A stretch of 64,000 bases of DNA from the NCBI RefSeq assembly GCF_001310085.1, contig NZ_CP012643.1:1085001-1149000 (forward strand). Direction: 5' to 3'. Shown piece by piece: positions 16,630 through 24,879 of the stretch. Origin of the DNA: Rufibacter tibetensis (GTDB taxonomy: Bacteria > Bacteroidota > Bacteroidia > Cytophagales > Hymenobacteraceae). Both the position numbers and the translations under genes were made by a program. How positions within the stretch are numbered: the first letter of the stretch is position 1; every line of letters starts with the position of its first letter. The notes under the pieces were generated by a model. It made no database searches, was not told the origin of the DNA, and saw only the letters and a program-made list of their open reading frames with translations.

Positions 16630-18576
16630 ATGAAAAAACACCTCAGAAACGCCACTGCTTTGCTTTTGCTGGCCGTCGCCTGCCGGCAACCTGCCCAGCA
16701 GAGTGCTACCAGTAGCGTGAATAAATTTAGTGACGCGACCCTGCGCAAAATCTACACCCTTCAGGACGAACGTAAAACCCAGGACCTGCTCGCCTTCTTA
16801 GATCGACCAGAAACCATGTACCGTCGAGAGGCCTCTTTAGCTTTCGGCTCGGCGCAGGACAGCACGGCTATTCCAGCATTAATTTCTTTACTGCAAGACC
16901 CTGAAGCGGAAGTCAGGAAAGCGACGGCATATGCTTTAGGGCAAATTGGAAATGCTTCTGCGGAACCAGCCTTGATGGAGGCCTACCAGAAAGAGCAGCA
17001 CGTACCTGCCAGAGCCGAGATCCTGGAAGCCTGGGGAAAATGTGCCACGCAGAATGGGCTGGACATGATCTCACGGTACACGGCACAACCCGTTATGCAA
17101 GCGGCGCAAGCCTGGGCCATTTACCGGGCCGGACAACGCAAACTGAACTACACAGGTGCCATCACCAAAGCCGCTGACCTTCTAACCTCTGAGCAGGAAG
17201 AAGCCCGTTTAGGAGCCGCGCACTTTTTGAGCCGCACGGCGAAGGTAGATCCAAGTCCGGCCAAAGCGCAGATCTTTAAAGTAGTGCAGCAGGATCCCAG
17301 TGCCAATGTGCGCATGGCCGCAGCCCTGGCTTTAGGGAAAATGACCGATACCGTGGGCATCGCCTCCGTTGTAAACCAAGTGCTGAGCAAAGACGCTGAT
17401 TACCGCGTGCGGATTAATGCGGTGCGCCCGTTGTACCAGTTACCATACGCTGCCGTGCAAGCCGCCGCCTGGAACGCCCTGTCAGACAAACACCCGCTGG
17501 TAGCCCTTAGCGCAGCTGAGTACCTGACTGCCAAAGCCCCGGCCACCGAAGCTTCCCGGTTATTAGAGGCCGCCAATAAACAACCCGATTGGCGGGTACG
17601 GGCCACCTTGTTCGGAGCGGCATTGGCCTCTTCCCCGGCAGAGCAGAAGCAGGCCGTGAGCCAGCAAATTCAGCGACGGTTTGCCTCCGCAAAGAATCCG
17701 TATGAAAAAGCAGCGTTGCTTACCGCCCTTAGTAAAGACCCCACACAATATGCCTTTATTGAGGAGCAGACATTCAAAGCAGCGCATCCGGCCATCAGCA
17801 CCTCGGGCATAGAAGCCCTGGTATCCATGAGGGGACAGAAAAATTTTGACTCGAAAGCAGCTCCTACTTTCAACCAGTTACTCCAACAAGCCATCCAGTC
17901 AGGAGATGTGGCCATAGTAGGCATTGCCGCCGGTGCCATCCGGAACCCTGACCTGAACATGAAAGAGGCTTATGCAGATTGGTCTTTCCTGACCCAAGCC
18001 CGCGACAAACTCACCCTGCCCCGGGACATTGAAACCTACCTGGAACTGCAGAAAACGCTGGACTACTTGGAAGGCAAAACTTCCGCTCCTACTCCCGCCA
18101 CTCCGTTCAGCCATCCTATCAACTGGGCCACGGTGAATAAACTGCAGAAAAACCAGAAGGCCCGAATCCGTACCTCTAAAGGTGATATCATGTTTGAACT
18201 GCTGGTGGAAGACGCGCCGGGTTCGGTGGCGAACTTTGTGGAATTACTGGAGCAAGGCTTTTACAACGGAAAAAACTACCACCGCGTGGTGCCCAACTTC
18301 GTGGCACAGGGCGGCTGTCCGCGCGGCGATGGCTGGGGCTCCACCGACTACGCCATCCGCTCAGAATTTGCGGATCTGAACTACCTGGAAGGCTACGTGG
18401 GCATGGCCTCGGCGGGCAAAGACACCGAAAGCTGCCAATGGTTCATCACCCACTCTCCCACCCCGCACCTGGACGGCAAGTACACCATCTTCGCCCGCGT
18501 AATCAAAGGCATGGACGTGGTGCACCAGTTGAACATCGGCGATACGATTGAGAAGGTGGAGTTGGTGCGCCAATAA
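16630..18576 (+). CDS. HEAT-repeat lipoprotein with C-terminal cyclophilin-type peptidyl-prolyl isomerase
   Basis: The 648-residue product is a predicted lipoprotein: the signal peptide ends LLLAVAC, so Cys18 is lipidated. Residues of about 40-320 form HEAT-like helical repeats with the recurring pattern RREASLAFGSAQDSTAIPAL and EVRKATAYALGQIGNASAEP. A less regular helical region follows, and residues of about 500-648 form a cyclophilin PPIase domain with YHRVVPNFVAQGG (catalytic Arg), GMASAGKDTESCQWFITHS and FARVIKGMDVV. It probably assists folding of envelope proteins, with the repeats binding clients or partners. The GTG nine bases upstream is rejected in favour of ATG 16630, which gives the cleaner signal peptide. 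It stands alone. Confidence 0.9.
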   Translation: MKKHLRNATALLLLAVACRQPAQQSATSSVNKFSDATLRKIYTLQDERKTQDLLAFLDRPETMYRREASLAFGSAQDSTAIPALISLLQDPEAEVRKATAYALGQIGNASAEPALMEAYQKEQHVPARAEILEAWGKCATQNGLDMISRYTAQPVMQAAQAWAIYRAGQRKLNYTGAITKAADLLTSEQEEARLGAAHFLSRTAKVDPSPAKAQIFKVVQQDPSANVRMAAALALGKMTDTVGIASVVNQVLSKDADYRVRINAVRPLYQLPYAAVQAAAWNALSDKHPLVALSAAEYLTAKAPATEASRLLEAANKQPDWRVRATLFGAALASSPAEQKQAVSQQIQRRFASAKNPYEKAALLTALSKDPTQYAFIEEQTFKAAHPAISTSGIEALVSMRGQKNFDSKAAPTFNQLLQQAIQSGDVAIVGIAAGAIRNPDLNMKEAYADWSFLTQARDKLTLPRDIETYLELQKTLDYLEGKTSAPTPATPFSHPINWATVNKLQKNQKARIRTSKGDIMFELLVEDAPGSVANFVELLEQGFYNGKNYHRVVPNFVAQGGCPRGDGWGSTDYAIRSEFADLNYLEGYVGMASAGKDTESCQWFITHSPTPHLDGKYTIFARVIKGMDVVHQLNIGDTIEKVELVRQ

Positions 18577-18753
18577 TTTTTTTAACTTAATCTATTTCAT
18601 ATTTAATATAATAAAGAAAAGCTAATTCTATTTCTCATTTTAATATAACAGTATTATTCTAAATGTATCTTGCAACCTAAATAGAAATTCTCATCACTTC
18701 AATATTATAAGTAATATAAATATGAAGTGCAAAAATCATGTTGATTACACAGT

Positions 18754-19380
18754 ATGCGTAAATTATATTACTATCTTATATTCTCTTTCACATTTCTGGT
18801 TTTAAGCTGTAACAATAAAGAATCGGAACCCAATCCTAAAACTCCTACTAGTTTAAACAAAGTCATTGCAGAACCAGTAGGTGCGAATTGCTCTACAGGT
18901 GGTTCAAAAATAGTAACTGGCTTGGATTCAAATTACAATGGCATTTTGGATGAGAATGAGGTTACATCCACTAATTACTATTGCAATGCTGACAAACAAA
19001 TTAGACTCCCTTTCCCAAGTGAAAATGGTTATGGTACTTCAACAACTGAATGGTATTTGATACCTGAGGTTTCACTTCGCCTTATAAAGTTTAATAAAGC
19101 AAACTTTAGCAATGTTGATTCTATCACCTTTACGTCTAACCTTAGATCTAATGATGGAAGCACCAATTGTTTTGTAGAGTTACTCAATTTAACAGATAAT
19201 ACAGTAATTTCCAGTAGTGCCTTAAAGTCTAATTCACCAATATATAATCTTGTTGAATCAAAGAATATCTTCAAAGAGCTACCTAATAAAGAAATTACAT
19301 TAGGGGTAAGAATGAGAAGCGAGCAGGACGGAATATATGTACAGGGACATATATTCCATTTATTTTTATACAGGAAATAA
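18754..19380 (+). CDS. Hypothetical lipoprotein with a DUF7151-like motif
   Basis: This 208-residue lipoprotein (signal peptide ending LVLSC) has a short motif, CSTGGSKIVTGLDSNYNGILD and ENEVTSTNYYCN, around residues 46-77. It matches the DUF7151 type found in surface proteins: an EF-hand-like D-x-N-x-N-G-x-L-D calcium-binding loop bracketed by two cysteines. The remaining 130 residues look beta-rich and show no known domain. Base composition is visibly AT-richer than in flanking genes and codons favour A/T endings, suggesting recent acquisition. It is isolated between AT-rich spacers. Function unknown; a surface or adhesion role is a guess from related proteins. Confidence 0.7.
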   Translation: MRKLYYYLIFSFTFLVLSCNNKESEPNPKTPTSLNKVIAEPVGANCSTGGSKIVTGLDSNYNGILDENEVTSTNYYCNADKQIRLPFPSENGYGTSTTEWYLIPEVSLRLIKFNKANFSNVDSITFTSNLRSNDGSTNCFVELLNLTDNTVISSSALKSNSPIYNLVESKNIFKELPNKEITLGVRMRSEQDGIYVQGHIFHLFLYRK

Positions 19381-19549
19381 GGCATCATATTTAATATTAA
19401 ATTACTTGCATAAGAATTTGATTTTTAGACAGGCACTTACCTATACTATTTCACATTTAAGCGAAGGGTTTCGATTTTAATGACGAACATGAACAAAGTA
19501 GCTCTCTAATAATATTAAGTATCAAATACCTTTAAGCTAAATGACTATT

Positions 19550-19586
19550 AAAACAGAAGCCTCTTCATGGAAGAGGCTTCTGTTTT
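19550..19586. terminator. Bidirectional terminator between lipoprotein gene and rsmG
   Basis: A perfect 17-bp stem (left arm AAAACAGAAGCCTCTTC) with a small loop lies between convergent genes, with A and T runs on its two sides. It probably serves rsmG mainly, as it is close to that gene's stop. Confidence 0.9.
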
Positions 19587-19627
19587 AATGTTTAAACTTT
19601 TCTTTATTAAAAGAAGCCTCTAAACCC

Positions 19628-20269
19628 TTACGCGGTTGGATGCAACGGCACGTACACTACCTTCTTCGTCTCGAAGAACTCTTCTTGAAAATAGGTACTC
19701 AAATCAAACACCTCGTGTATCAACCCAGACCCAGCAAGTTCTTCGGTCAAGTCGCCGCCTTTAAGGTAGTACAGCCCTTGGCCGGGTACTGATTCTTTTT
19801 TGTAGCTGAACTGAATCCACTGGTAGAAAGTAGCCAATCTTGCTACTGCGCGGCTCACAATGAAATCATATTTCTCGTGCACCTGTTCGGCGCGAGTATG
19901 GGAGGCTTTCACGTTGTGGAGACGCAACTCCTTTGCAATTTCCTCCACTACATGAATTTTCTTGCCTATTGAATCAACCAGGTGAAACTTCACCTCAGGA
20001 AACAGAATGGCTAAAGGCAAACCAGGCAACCCACCGCCGGTTCCTACGTCCATCACCGAAGTCCCCGCCGGAAACTGCACCACTTTGGCAATGCCCAAAG
20101 AATGCAGCAGGTGGTTCACCATCAAGTTATCCATGTCCTTGCGGGAGATCACGTTTATTTTGGAATTCCACTCCACGTACAACTCCGCGAGGCGCGCAAA
20201 CTGCTGCTGTTGCTCTGGCGTTAGGTCTGGAAAGTAATGAAGTAAAATATCGGTGGATGTTGGGTTCAT
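19628..20269 (-). CDS. rsmG: 16S rRNA (guanine-527-N7)-methyltransferase RsmG
   Basis: RsmG (GidB) methylates G527 of 16S rRNA using S-adenosylmethionine. At 213 residues it has the usual length. The SAM-binding glycine motif is MDVGTGGGLPGLPLAI (about 70-85), the RNA-facing segment NVISRKDMDNLMVNHLLHS lies before it, and FIVSRAVARLATF is the conserved motif near residue 132. The gene is monocistronic, ending at a bidirectional terminator. Confidence 0.96.
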   Translation of the reverse strand: MNPTSTDILLHYFPDLTPEQQQQFARLAELYVEWNSKINVISRKDMDNLMVNHLLHSLGIAKVVQFPAGTSVMDVGTGGGLPGLPLAILFPEVKFHLVDSIGKKIHVVEEIAKELRLHNVKASHTRAEQVHEKYDFIVSRAVARLATFYQWIQFSYKKESVPGQGLYYLKGGDLTEELAGSGLIHEVFDLSTYFQEEFFETKKVVYVPLHPTA

Positions 20270-20342
20270 ATGCTCAAAGATAAGGAAACGAGTCCTGAGT
20301 TCAGAGTCTTGGGTACTTAGTTAGCAGTTGGTCTGTTTCTGT

Positions 20343-20374
20343 TTTGGGTCTGTTATCAGGAAAAGAGACCTAAA
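20343..20374. repeat. Dispersed intergenic hairpin element
   Basis: Arms TTTGGGTCT and AGACCTAAA pair over 9 positions with one G-T pair, enclosing a loop with GGAAAAG. It matches the layout of the other intergenic hairpins in this window. The rest of the 255-base gap between rsmG and the sigma gene shows nothing else except the terminator. Confidence 0.45.
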
Positions 20375-20463
20375 TCTTATATACTTAAAGTTTGAGCGGA
20401 GCGGTAACTTGCGGGATTTGGTTTACCATTTGCAGCCTCTTATCCATAAACAGCTTCTAAACA

Positions 20464-20492
20464 CAGAAAGCAGCCACATGGGCTGCTTTCTG
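20464..20492 (-). terminator. Terminator downstream of the ECF sigma gene
   Basis: A 12-bp stem CAGAAAGCAGCC / GGCTGCTTTCTG with a 5-base loop lies about 50 bases past the sigma factor stop. The stem core resembles the hairpin after phoU. Confidence 0.65.
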
Positions 20493-20538
20493 CTAACATT
20501 TCAATCTTAAAATCGGGTAAAGCACTACCTGCTATAAA

Positions 20539-21147
20539 TTAGATCAGGTGCTTTTTGTTTTTCACCATGTCATAGAGCAACTCACGGGCGCGGTGTAATT
20601 GGGCCTTTACGGTTCCAAGTGGGGCGCTGAGTTCGGTGGCAATCTCCTCGTAAGACAGCTCGTCAAAGTAACGGAGGGTTACCAGGCGCTGGTACTTATC
20701 GGGCAGTTTGCTCACGATGTACTGCATGATCTCAATCTTCTGGTTTTTGATGGCAGACTCCTGCGGGTTCAGGTTGTTGTCTTTGAAATCAATGGTGATC
20801 TCATCGCCGTTGTCGATCTTGATGGCTGAGTCAATGCTCATAGTCTTGATCTTGTTCTTCCGGATGAAGTCGATACAGTTGTTCGTAGCAATACGGAAAA
20901 GCCAGGTACTAAATGCGTACTCCGGGTTGAATTTATGTAGGTTACGGAAGGCTTTTGCGAAGGCTTCAATGGTGAGGTCCTCAGCATCGTCGGCGTTGCG
21001 CACCATTTTGAGAACCACGTGGTAAACTGGCTTTTTGTAAATCTGCATCAGTTCGGCGTAGGCTTTCTCATCCCCGTCTTCCACCGCTGACTGAATCAGT
21101 TTAAAATCGTGTTTCGCTTTCGCGGAGAATTGTTTATTTACTTCCAT
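20539..21147 (-). CDS. ECF-type RNA polymerase sigma factor
   Basis: This 202-residue protein is a sigma-70 family ECF factor. Region 2 is at about 25-95, with the polymerase-binding and -10 melting segments (NADDAEDLTIEAFAKAFRNL, FSTWLFRIATNNCIDFIRKN). A linker of about 40 residues follows, then region 4 (about 140-195) with the helix-turn-helix LSYEEIATELSAPLGTVKAQ. The linker is longer and more polar than in most ECF factors. No anti-sigma gene is adjacent, so control is not evident. Its start overlaps the end of the glycosyltransferase gene by 10 bases, so the two are probably translationally coupled. Confidence 0.92.
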   Translation of the reverse strand: MEVNKQFSAKAKHDFKLIQSAVEDGDEKAYAELMQIYKKPVYHVVLKMVRNADDAEDLTIEAFAKAFRNLHKFNPEYAFSTWLFRIATNNCIDFIRKNKIKTMSIDSAIKIDNGDEITIDFKDNNLNPQESAIKNQKIEIMQYIVSKLPDKYQRLVTLRYFDELSYEEIATELSAPLGTVKAQLHRARELLYDMVKNKKHLI

Positions 21148-22298
21148 CTTACCTTTTTAGTCGTTAAAACAGAGATCCCGATCCCTATATAATTGAGGTA
21201 ATACCCCAGTTCCAGTATTGGCAACAGCCACCAGGCAAGAGGGTCTTGCAGGCGGCGGGCCACCGGCAGGTACGAGCCATAGAGTGCCGCGTACCTTACC
21301 CCAATAATGAGGCCAACCCATAGCGGCTGATACTGTAAACCTAAAAGAACAGGTGATATTACATAAAATAGCCCATTTGACAAGACAAAAAGTCCGAGTC
21401 TGAACTGTTCCTTCTTTTGGTACTGCCGCCCTGCCGCCATATGCCTTCGTTTCTGGAGCCACCAGTTGCGCCACCGGGTTTCCGGGGTGCTGTTTGTCTG
21501 GGCATCCTGGTCAATGACAATCTGGACGGCAGAATGTTTGGCAGCTTCCTGCACAAATAAATCATCGTCCCCTCCCAAGGACCTAATATGGGAGGCAAAG
21601 CCTTTATTACGTAGAAACGTTGACTTGGTATACGCCAGATTACGACCCACTCCCATGTACGCTTGCCCCTTCTTGGCAAACGACAGATACTGCATAGCGG
21701 TTAAGAAGGTTTCAAACCGGATTAAATGATTCAAAAATCCGTATATCTGCATATACGGAGAAACGCCTAATACGATGTCTTTTCCGTTTAAAAACCCATG
21801 AGCCATCTGCAGTGCCCATCTTTTAGAGAGAGGTCGGCAGTCGGCATCCGTAAACAGTAAGTGCTCATACTGAGCGGCTTTAATGCCCAGAAACAGCGCA
21901 TATTTTTTAGGACTCATCAGGTACGGGGTTTCCTTCACCCGCAAGAGGCGCACGTGGGAGTGCTCCATTTCGTATTCCTTCACTAACACATGAGACCCAT
22001 CCCAGGAGCGATCGTCTATCACTACAATTTCTAACGGCTGCGGGTACTCCTGTTGTATTAACAGCGGTAGTAATTCCTGAAGATTCTTCACTTCATTGTG
22101 GGCTGCCACCAAAATTGACAAGGGCGGCAAAGCAGATGGGTTCACTTCTTCCTGTTTGGGATGGAAAGCGAGCGGCAGAAAATAATAGAGTTCATAAAAC
22201 AACTGCACCAGCACACAGGCTAGTAGTAGGTAGAACAGAGAGTCAGAAAGGTAAGGCGTAAGGTCCAAGGCAATGAAAACTGAATCCAAAAATAGCAT
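21138..22298 (-). CDS. Membrane-bound family 2 glycosyltransferase
   Basis: This 386-residue inner-membrane enzyme has an N-terminal membrane segment (about 18-42), a GT-A domain (about 58-285) and three or more C-terminal membrane segments. The nucleotide-binding strand is SILVAAHNE, the metal-binding DxD is FTDADCR, the acceptor region is LGGDDDLFVQEAAKH and the Arg-rich element is WWLQKRRH. Such enzymes transfer a sugar to a lipid or polysaccharide acceptor; the product is not predictable. The 3' end overlaps the ECF sigma gene by 10 bases. It is divergent from tgt. Confidence 0.88.
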   Translation of the reverse strand: MLFLDSVFIALDLTPYLSDSLFYLLLACVLVQLFYELYYFLPLAFHPKQEEVNPSALPPLSILVAAHNEVKNLQELLPLLIQQEYPQPLEIVVIDDRSWDGSHVLVKEYEMEHSHVRLLRVKETPYLMSPKKYALFLGIKAAQYEHLLFTDADCRPLSKRWALQMAHGFLNGKDIVLGVSPYMQIYGFLNHLIRFETFLTAMQYLSFAKKGQAYMGVGRNLAYTKSTFLRNKGFASHIRSLGGDDDLFVQEAAKHSAVQIVIDQDAQTNSTPETRWRNWWLQKRRHMAAGRQYQKKEQFRLGLFVLSNGLFYVISPVLLGLQYQPLWVGLIIGVRYAALYGSYLPVARRLQDPLAWWLLPILELGYYLNYIGIGISVLTTKKVRWK

Positions 22299-22349
22299 AA
22301 ATAGTTGGGAGAGGCGTACCCACGGGGCGGCAGAACAAAAGGTTGTTTG

Positions 22350-22357
22350 TATCTTTG
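22350..22357 (+). promoter_or_regulatory. -7 box of tgt
   Basis: TATCTTTG matches TAnnTTTG exactly and lies 81 bases before the tgt ATG. No -33 box is seen at 19-23 bp. Confidence 0.55.
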
Positions 22358-22361
22358 CCGT

Positions 22362-22420
22362 TTGGAGAAGCGCGGGTTCTTAAAAGCCTTTAATTTCCTT
22401 CTGTAAAGAAGGCTTCTCCA
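22362..22420 (+). promoter_or_regulatory. Structured 5' leader of tgt
   Basis: GGAGAAGC (22364-22371) can pair with GCTTCTCC (22412-22419). Inside, CCTTC (22397-22401) can pair with GAAGG (22408-22412), and AAGCCTT (22384-22390) can alternatively pair with AAGGCTT (22409-22415). These pairings compete, so the leader could switch between folds. I do not recognise a known preQ1 riboswitch class here. Confidence 0.35.
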
Positions 22421-22438
22421 GCACTTTACCCGTAGTCC

Positions 22439-23569
22439 ATGACCTTTGATTTAGTAGCGAACGATCCCGCTTCCAAAGCCCGTGCCGGTGTATTGACCAC
22501 CGCCCACGGCACCATACAAACCCCTATTTTCATGCCGGTGGGTACTGCCGGCACCGTAAAGGCCGTGCACCAGCGCGAGCTGAAAGAAGACGTAAAAGCC
22601 CAAATTATTTTAGGCAACACCTATCACCTGTACCTGCGCCCGGGCCTGAACGTGCTGGAGAAAGCCGGCGGCCTGCACAAATTCAACGGTTGGGACAAAC
22701 CCATATTAACAGACAGTGGCGGGTACCAGGTGTTCTCCCTATCGGGCACGCGTAAAATTATTGAAGACGGCGTGAAGTTCCGGTCGCACATTGACGGGTC
22801 TTCGCACCTGTTCACGCCCGAGAACGTGATGGATACGCAGCGCACCATTGGCGCCGACATCATCATGGCCTTTGACGAGTGCACGCCCTACCCGTGTGAT
22901 TACAACTACGCCCGCAACTCCATGGAGCGCACGCACCGTTGGCTGCAACGTTGCATTGACCGCTTTGACTCTACTGAGGGCAAGTACAGCTATGAGCAAA
23001 CCCTTTTCCCTATTGTACAAGGCAGCACCTACAAAGATCTACGCATTCAGTCCGCGGAGACCATCGCGTCTAAGAATCGTCCAGGTAATGCCATTGGCGG
23101 ATTATCGGTGGGCGAGCCTGCCGAGATGATGTACGAGATGACCGAACTGGTTTGCGACATACTGCCCACTGACAAACCACGTTACCTGATGGGCGTGGGC
23201 ACACCGGCCAACATTCTGGAGAACATTGCTTTGGGCGTGGATATGTTTGACTGCGTGCTACCTACCCGGAATGCGCGTAACGGCATGCTGTTCACCACGC
23301 AAGGCATCATTAACATCAGGAACGAACGCTGGAAAGAGGACTACTCCCCTATTGATGCAGAACTGGGCGGCTACGTGAGCACGTTTCATTCTAAGGCGTA
23401 CCTGCGTCACCTCATGCACGCCACTGAGATGCTGGGTGCCCAGATTGCCAGCGTGCATAACCTTACGTTTTACCTGTGGCTGGTAAGCCAGGCGCGCGAG
23501 CAGATCCTGGCTGGCACGTTCCGGACCTGGAAAGACCAGATGGTGAAAAAGTTAATGACACGGTTATAG
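22439..23569 (+). CDS. tgt: tRNA-guanine transglycosylase (queuine/preQ1 insertion)
   Basis: Tgt exchanges guanine-34 in GUN-anticodon tRNAs for the queuosine precursor preQ1. The 376-residue product has the family fold and motifs: DSGGYQVFSL (92-101), FDEC (145-148), GGLSVGE (220-226), and DMFDCVLPTRNARNG holding the nucleophilic Asp. Oddly, the zinc-binding C-x-C-x2-C found in most bacterial enzymes is absent: aligned positions 309, 311 and 314 are Leu, Gly and Ser, in SPIDAELGGYVSTFHSKAYL. I recall similar sequences in other Bacteroidota, so this is probably lineage-wide. The next gene, an LptF/G-type permease, follows after 109 bases. Confidence 0.95.
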   Translation: MTFDLVANDPASKARAGVLTTAHGTIQTPIFMPVGTAGTVKAVHQRELKEDVKAQIILGNTYHLYLRPGLNVLEKAGGLHKFNGWDKPILTDSGGYQVFSLSGTRKIIEDGVKFRSHIDGSSHLFTPENVMDTQRTIGADIIMAFDECTPYPCDYNYARNSMERTHRWLQRCIDRFDSTEGKYSYEQTLFPIVQGSTYKDLRIQSAETIASKNRPGNAIGGLSVGEPAEMMYEMTELVCDILPTDKPRYLMGVGTPANILENIALGVDMFDCVLPTRNARNGMLFTTQGIINIRNERWKEDYSPIDAELGGYVSTFHSKAYLRHLMHATEMLGAQIASVHNLTFYLWLVSQAREQILAGTFRTWKDQMVKKLMTRL

Positions 23570-23656
23570 AAATTAGAAATTAGAAATTATGAATTAGAAA
23601 TTAGAAGTGGGCTTACCTGATGTAGACATATTCAAGGCCATTTCTAATTTCTAATT
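23569..23656. repeat. AT-rich direct and inverted repeat between tgt and the permease gene
   Basis: Four tandem or near-tandem copies of AATTAGAA lie in 23570-23606. An inverted copy at 23642-23656 pairs with 23592-23606 over 15 bp. The pattern can form a hairpin in the tgt-permease transcript. Its origin is unknown. Confidence 0.6.
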
Positions 23657-23678
23657 TTGAATTCGTAATTAACATAGC

Positions 23679-24761
23679 GTGAAACTAAAACTCCTAGATA
23701 GTTACATTCTTAAGAAGTTCCTGACCACGTTTGTGTTTGTGGTGATCATCCTGATCGCGGTGATCTGCGTGATTGACTTTGTGGAGAAGAATGATGACTT
23801 CATTCAGCATAACCTCTCTGTGAAGATTATTCTGGTGGATTATTACATGAACATGATCCCGCACTACATCAACATGCTGAGCCCCATTACGGTGTTTATT
23901 GCGACGGTGTTTGTGACAGCAAAACTGGCTTCGCACACCGAGATTGTGGCCATTCTGAGCAGCGGGGTTTCTTTCAAGCGGATGCTGGTGCCCTACATCA
24001 TGGGGTCTATCGTCATCGGAATTTTCATCTTCTTTTTCGCCTCGTACGTGATTCCCACCGCCAACAAGACTCGGGTGGCCTTTGAAATCAAGTACGTGAA
24101 AAACCCTTACACCTTTGAGGGCCGCAACGTACACTTCCGGATTGGGCCAGATTCTTACGCGTATCTGGAGAGCTATAACAACCACGCCAACGTGGGCTAC
24201 AAGTTCACCCTGGAAACCATCCGGAAGCAGGAGCTTATTCAGAAACTTTCCTCAGAATCTATCCGCTGGGATAGTACCAAGCAGAAGTGGCACATGGATG
24301 CATACACCCTGCGCACCTTCAATGGCGACAAAGAAACCGTGGTGCAGGGCGGCGCCATTGACACTACCTTGAACCTGTTGCCTAAAGACTTTGCCAGCAC
24401 CTACCGCTTAAAGGAAACCCTGACCAATGCCGAACTGAACAAGCTCATTGACGAAAAGATCCTGCGCGGTGCCACCGACGTGGAGATGTACATGACCGAG
24501 AAGTATGAGCGCATGAGCTATCCCTTCGCCATCACGGTACTCACCATTATAGGCGTCATTCTGAGTTCCCGGAAGGTACGCGGCGGGGTTGGTTTGCAGA
24601 TTGCGTTAGGCTTTGTGCTCGCCTTTATCTTCATCATCTTCGTGATGATGAGCCGAAGCCTGGCTTCCGTGGGCGGTATTCCGCCGCAGTTGGCTGCTTT
24701 CGTTCCTTTGGCCGTCTTCACCGTCATTGGCATCGTACTCTACCGAACCGTACCCAGGTGA
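23679..24761 (+). CDS. LptF/LptG family permease for lipopolysaccharide export
   Basis: This 360-residue inner-membrane protein belongs to the YjgP/YjgQ (LptF/LptG) family, which extracts lipopolysaccharide from the inner membrane with the LptB ATPase. It starts at a GTG with the family N-terminus MKLKLLDSYILKKFL. Three membrane segments lie in the first 120 residues, a periplasmic beta-rich domain (about 130-270) follows, and three further segments lie near the C-terminus (AITVLTIIGVILSS, IALGFVLAFIFIIFVMMS, VPLAVFTVIGIVLY). Whether it is LptF or LptG cannot be decided here. It probably shares a transcript with tgt and ends at a clear terminator. Confidence 0.88.
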   Translation: MKLKLLDSYILKKFLTTFVFVVIILIAVICVIDFVEKNDDFIQHNLSVKIILVDYYMNMIPHYINMLSPITVFIATVFVTAKLASHTEIVAILSSGVSFKRMLVPYIMGSIVIGIFIFFFASYVIPTANKTRVAFEIKYVKNPYTFEGRNVHFRIGPDSYAYLESYNNHANVGYKFTLETIRKQELIQKLSSESIRWDSTKQKWHMDAYTLRTFNGDKETVVQGGAIDTTLNLLPKDFASTYRLKETLTNAELNKLIDEKILRGATDVEMYMTEKYERMSYPFAITVLTIIGVILSSRKVRGGVGLQIALGFVLAFIFIIFVMMSRSLASVGGIPPQLAAFVPLAVFTVIGIVLYRTVPR

Positions 24762-24777
24762 CGCAATGTTTTTAGGA

Positions 24778-24822
24778 CTTCTGGCGCTGTCTTTTTAGGT
24801 CTGCGCCAGAAGCCTTTCTTTC
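24778..24822 (+). terminator. Terminator after the LptF/G-type gene
   Basis: A perfect 10-bp stem CTTCTGGCGC / GCGCCAGAAG with a 15-base loop is followed by a pyrimidine-rich tail with T runs. Confidence 0.75.
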
Positions 24823-24879
24823 AAGGGTTGTTTTCCCGAAAATCGGCTCAACCCCTATCATCTCTAATTCATTTTCCTC

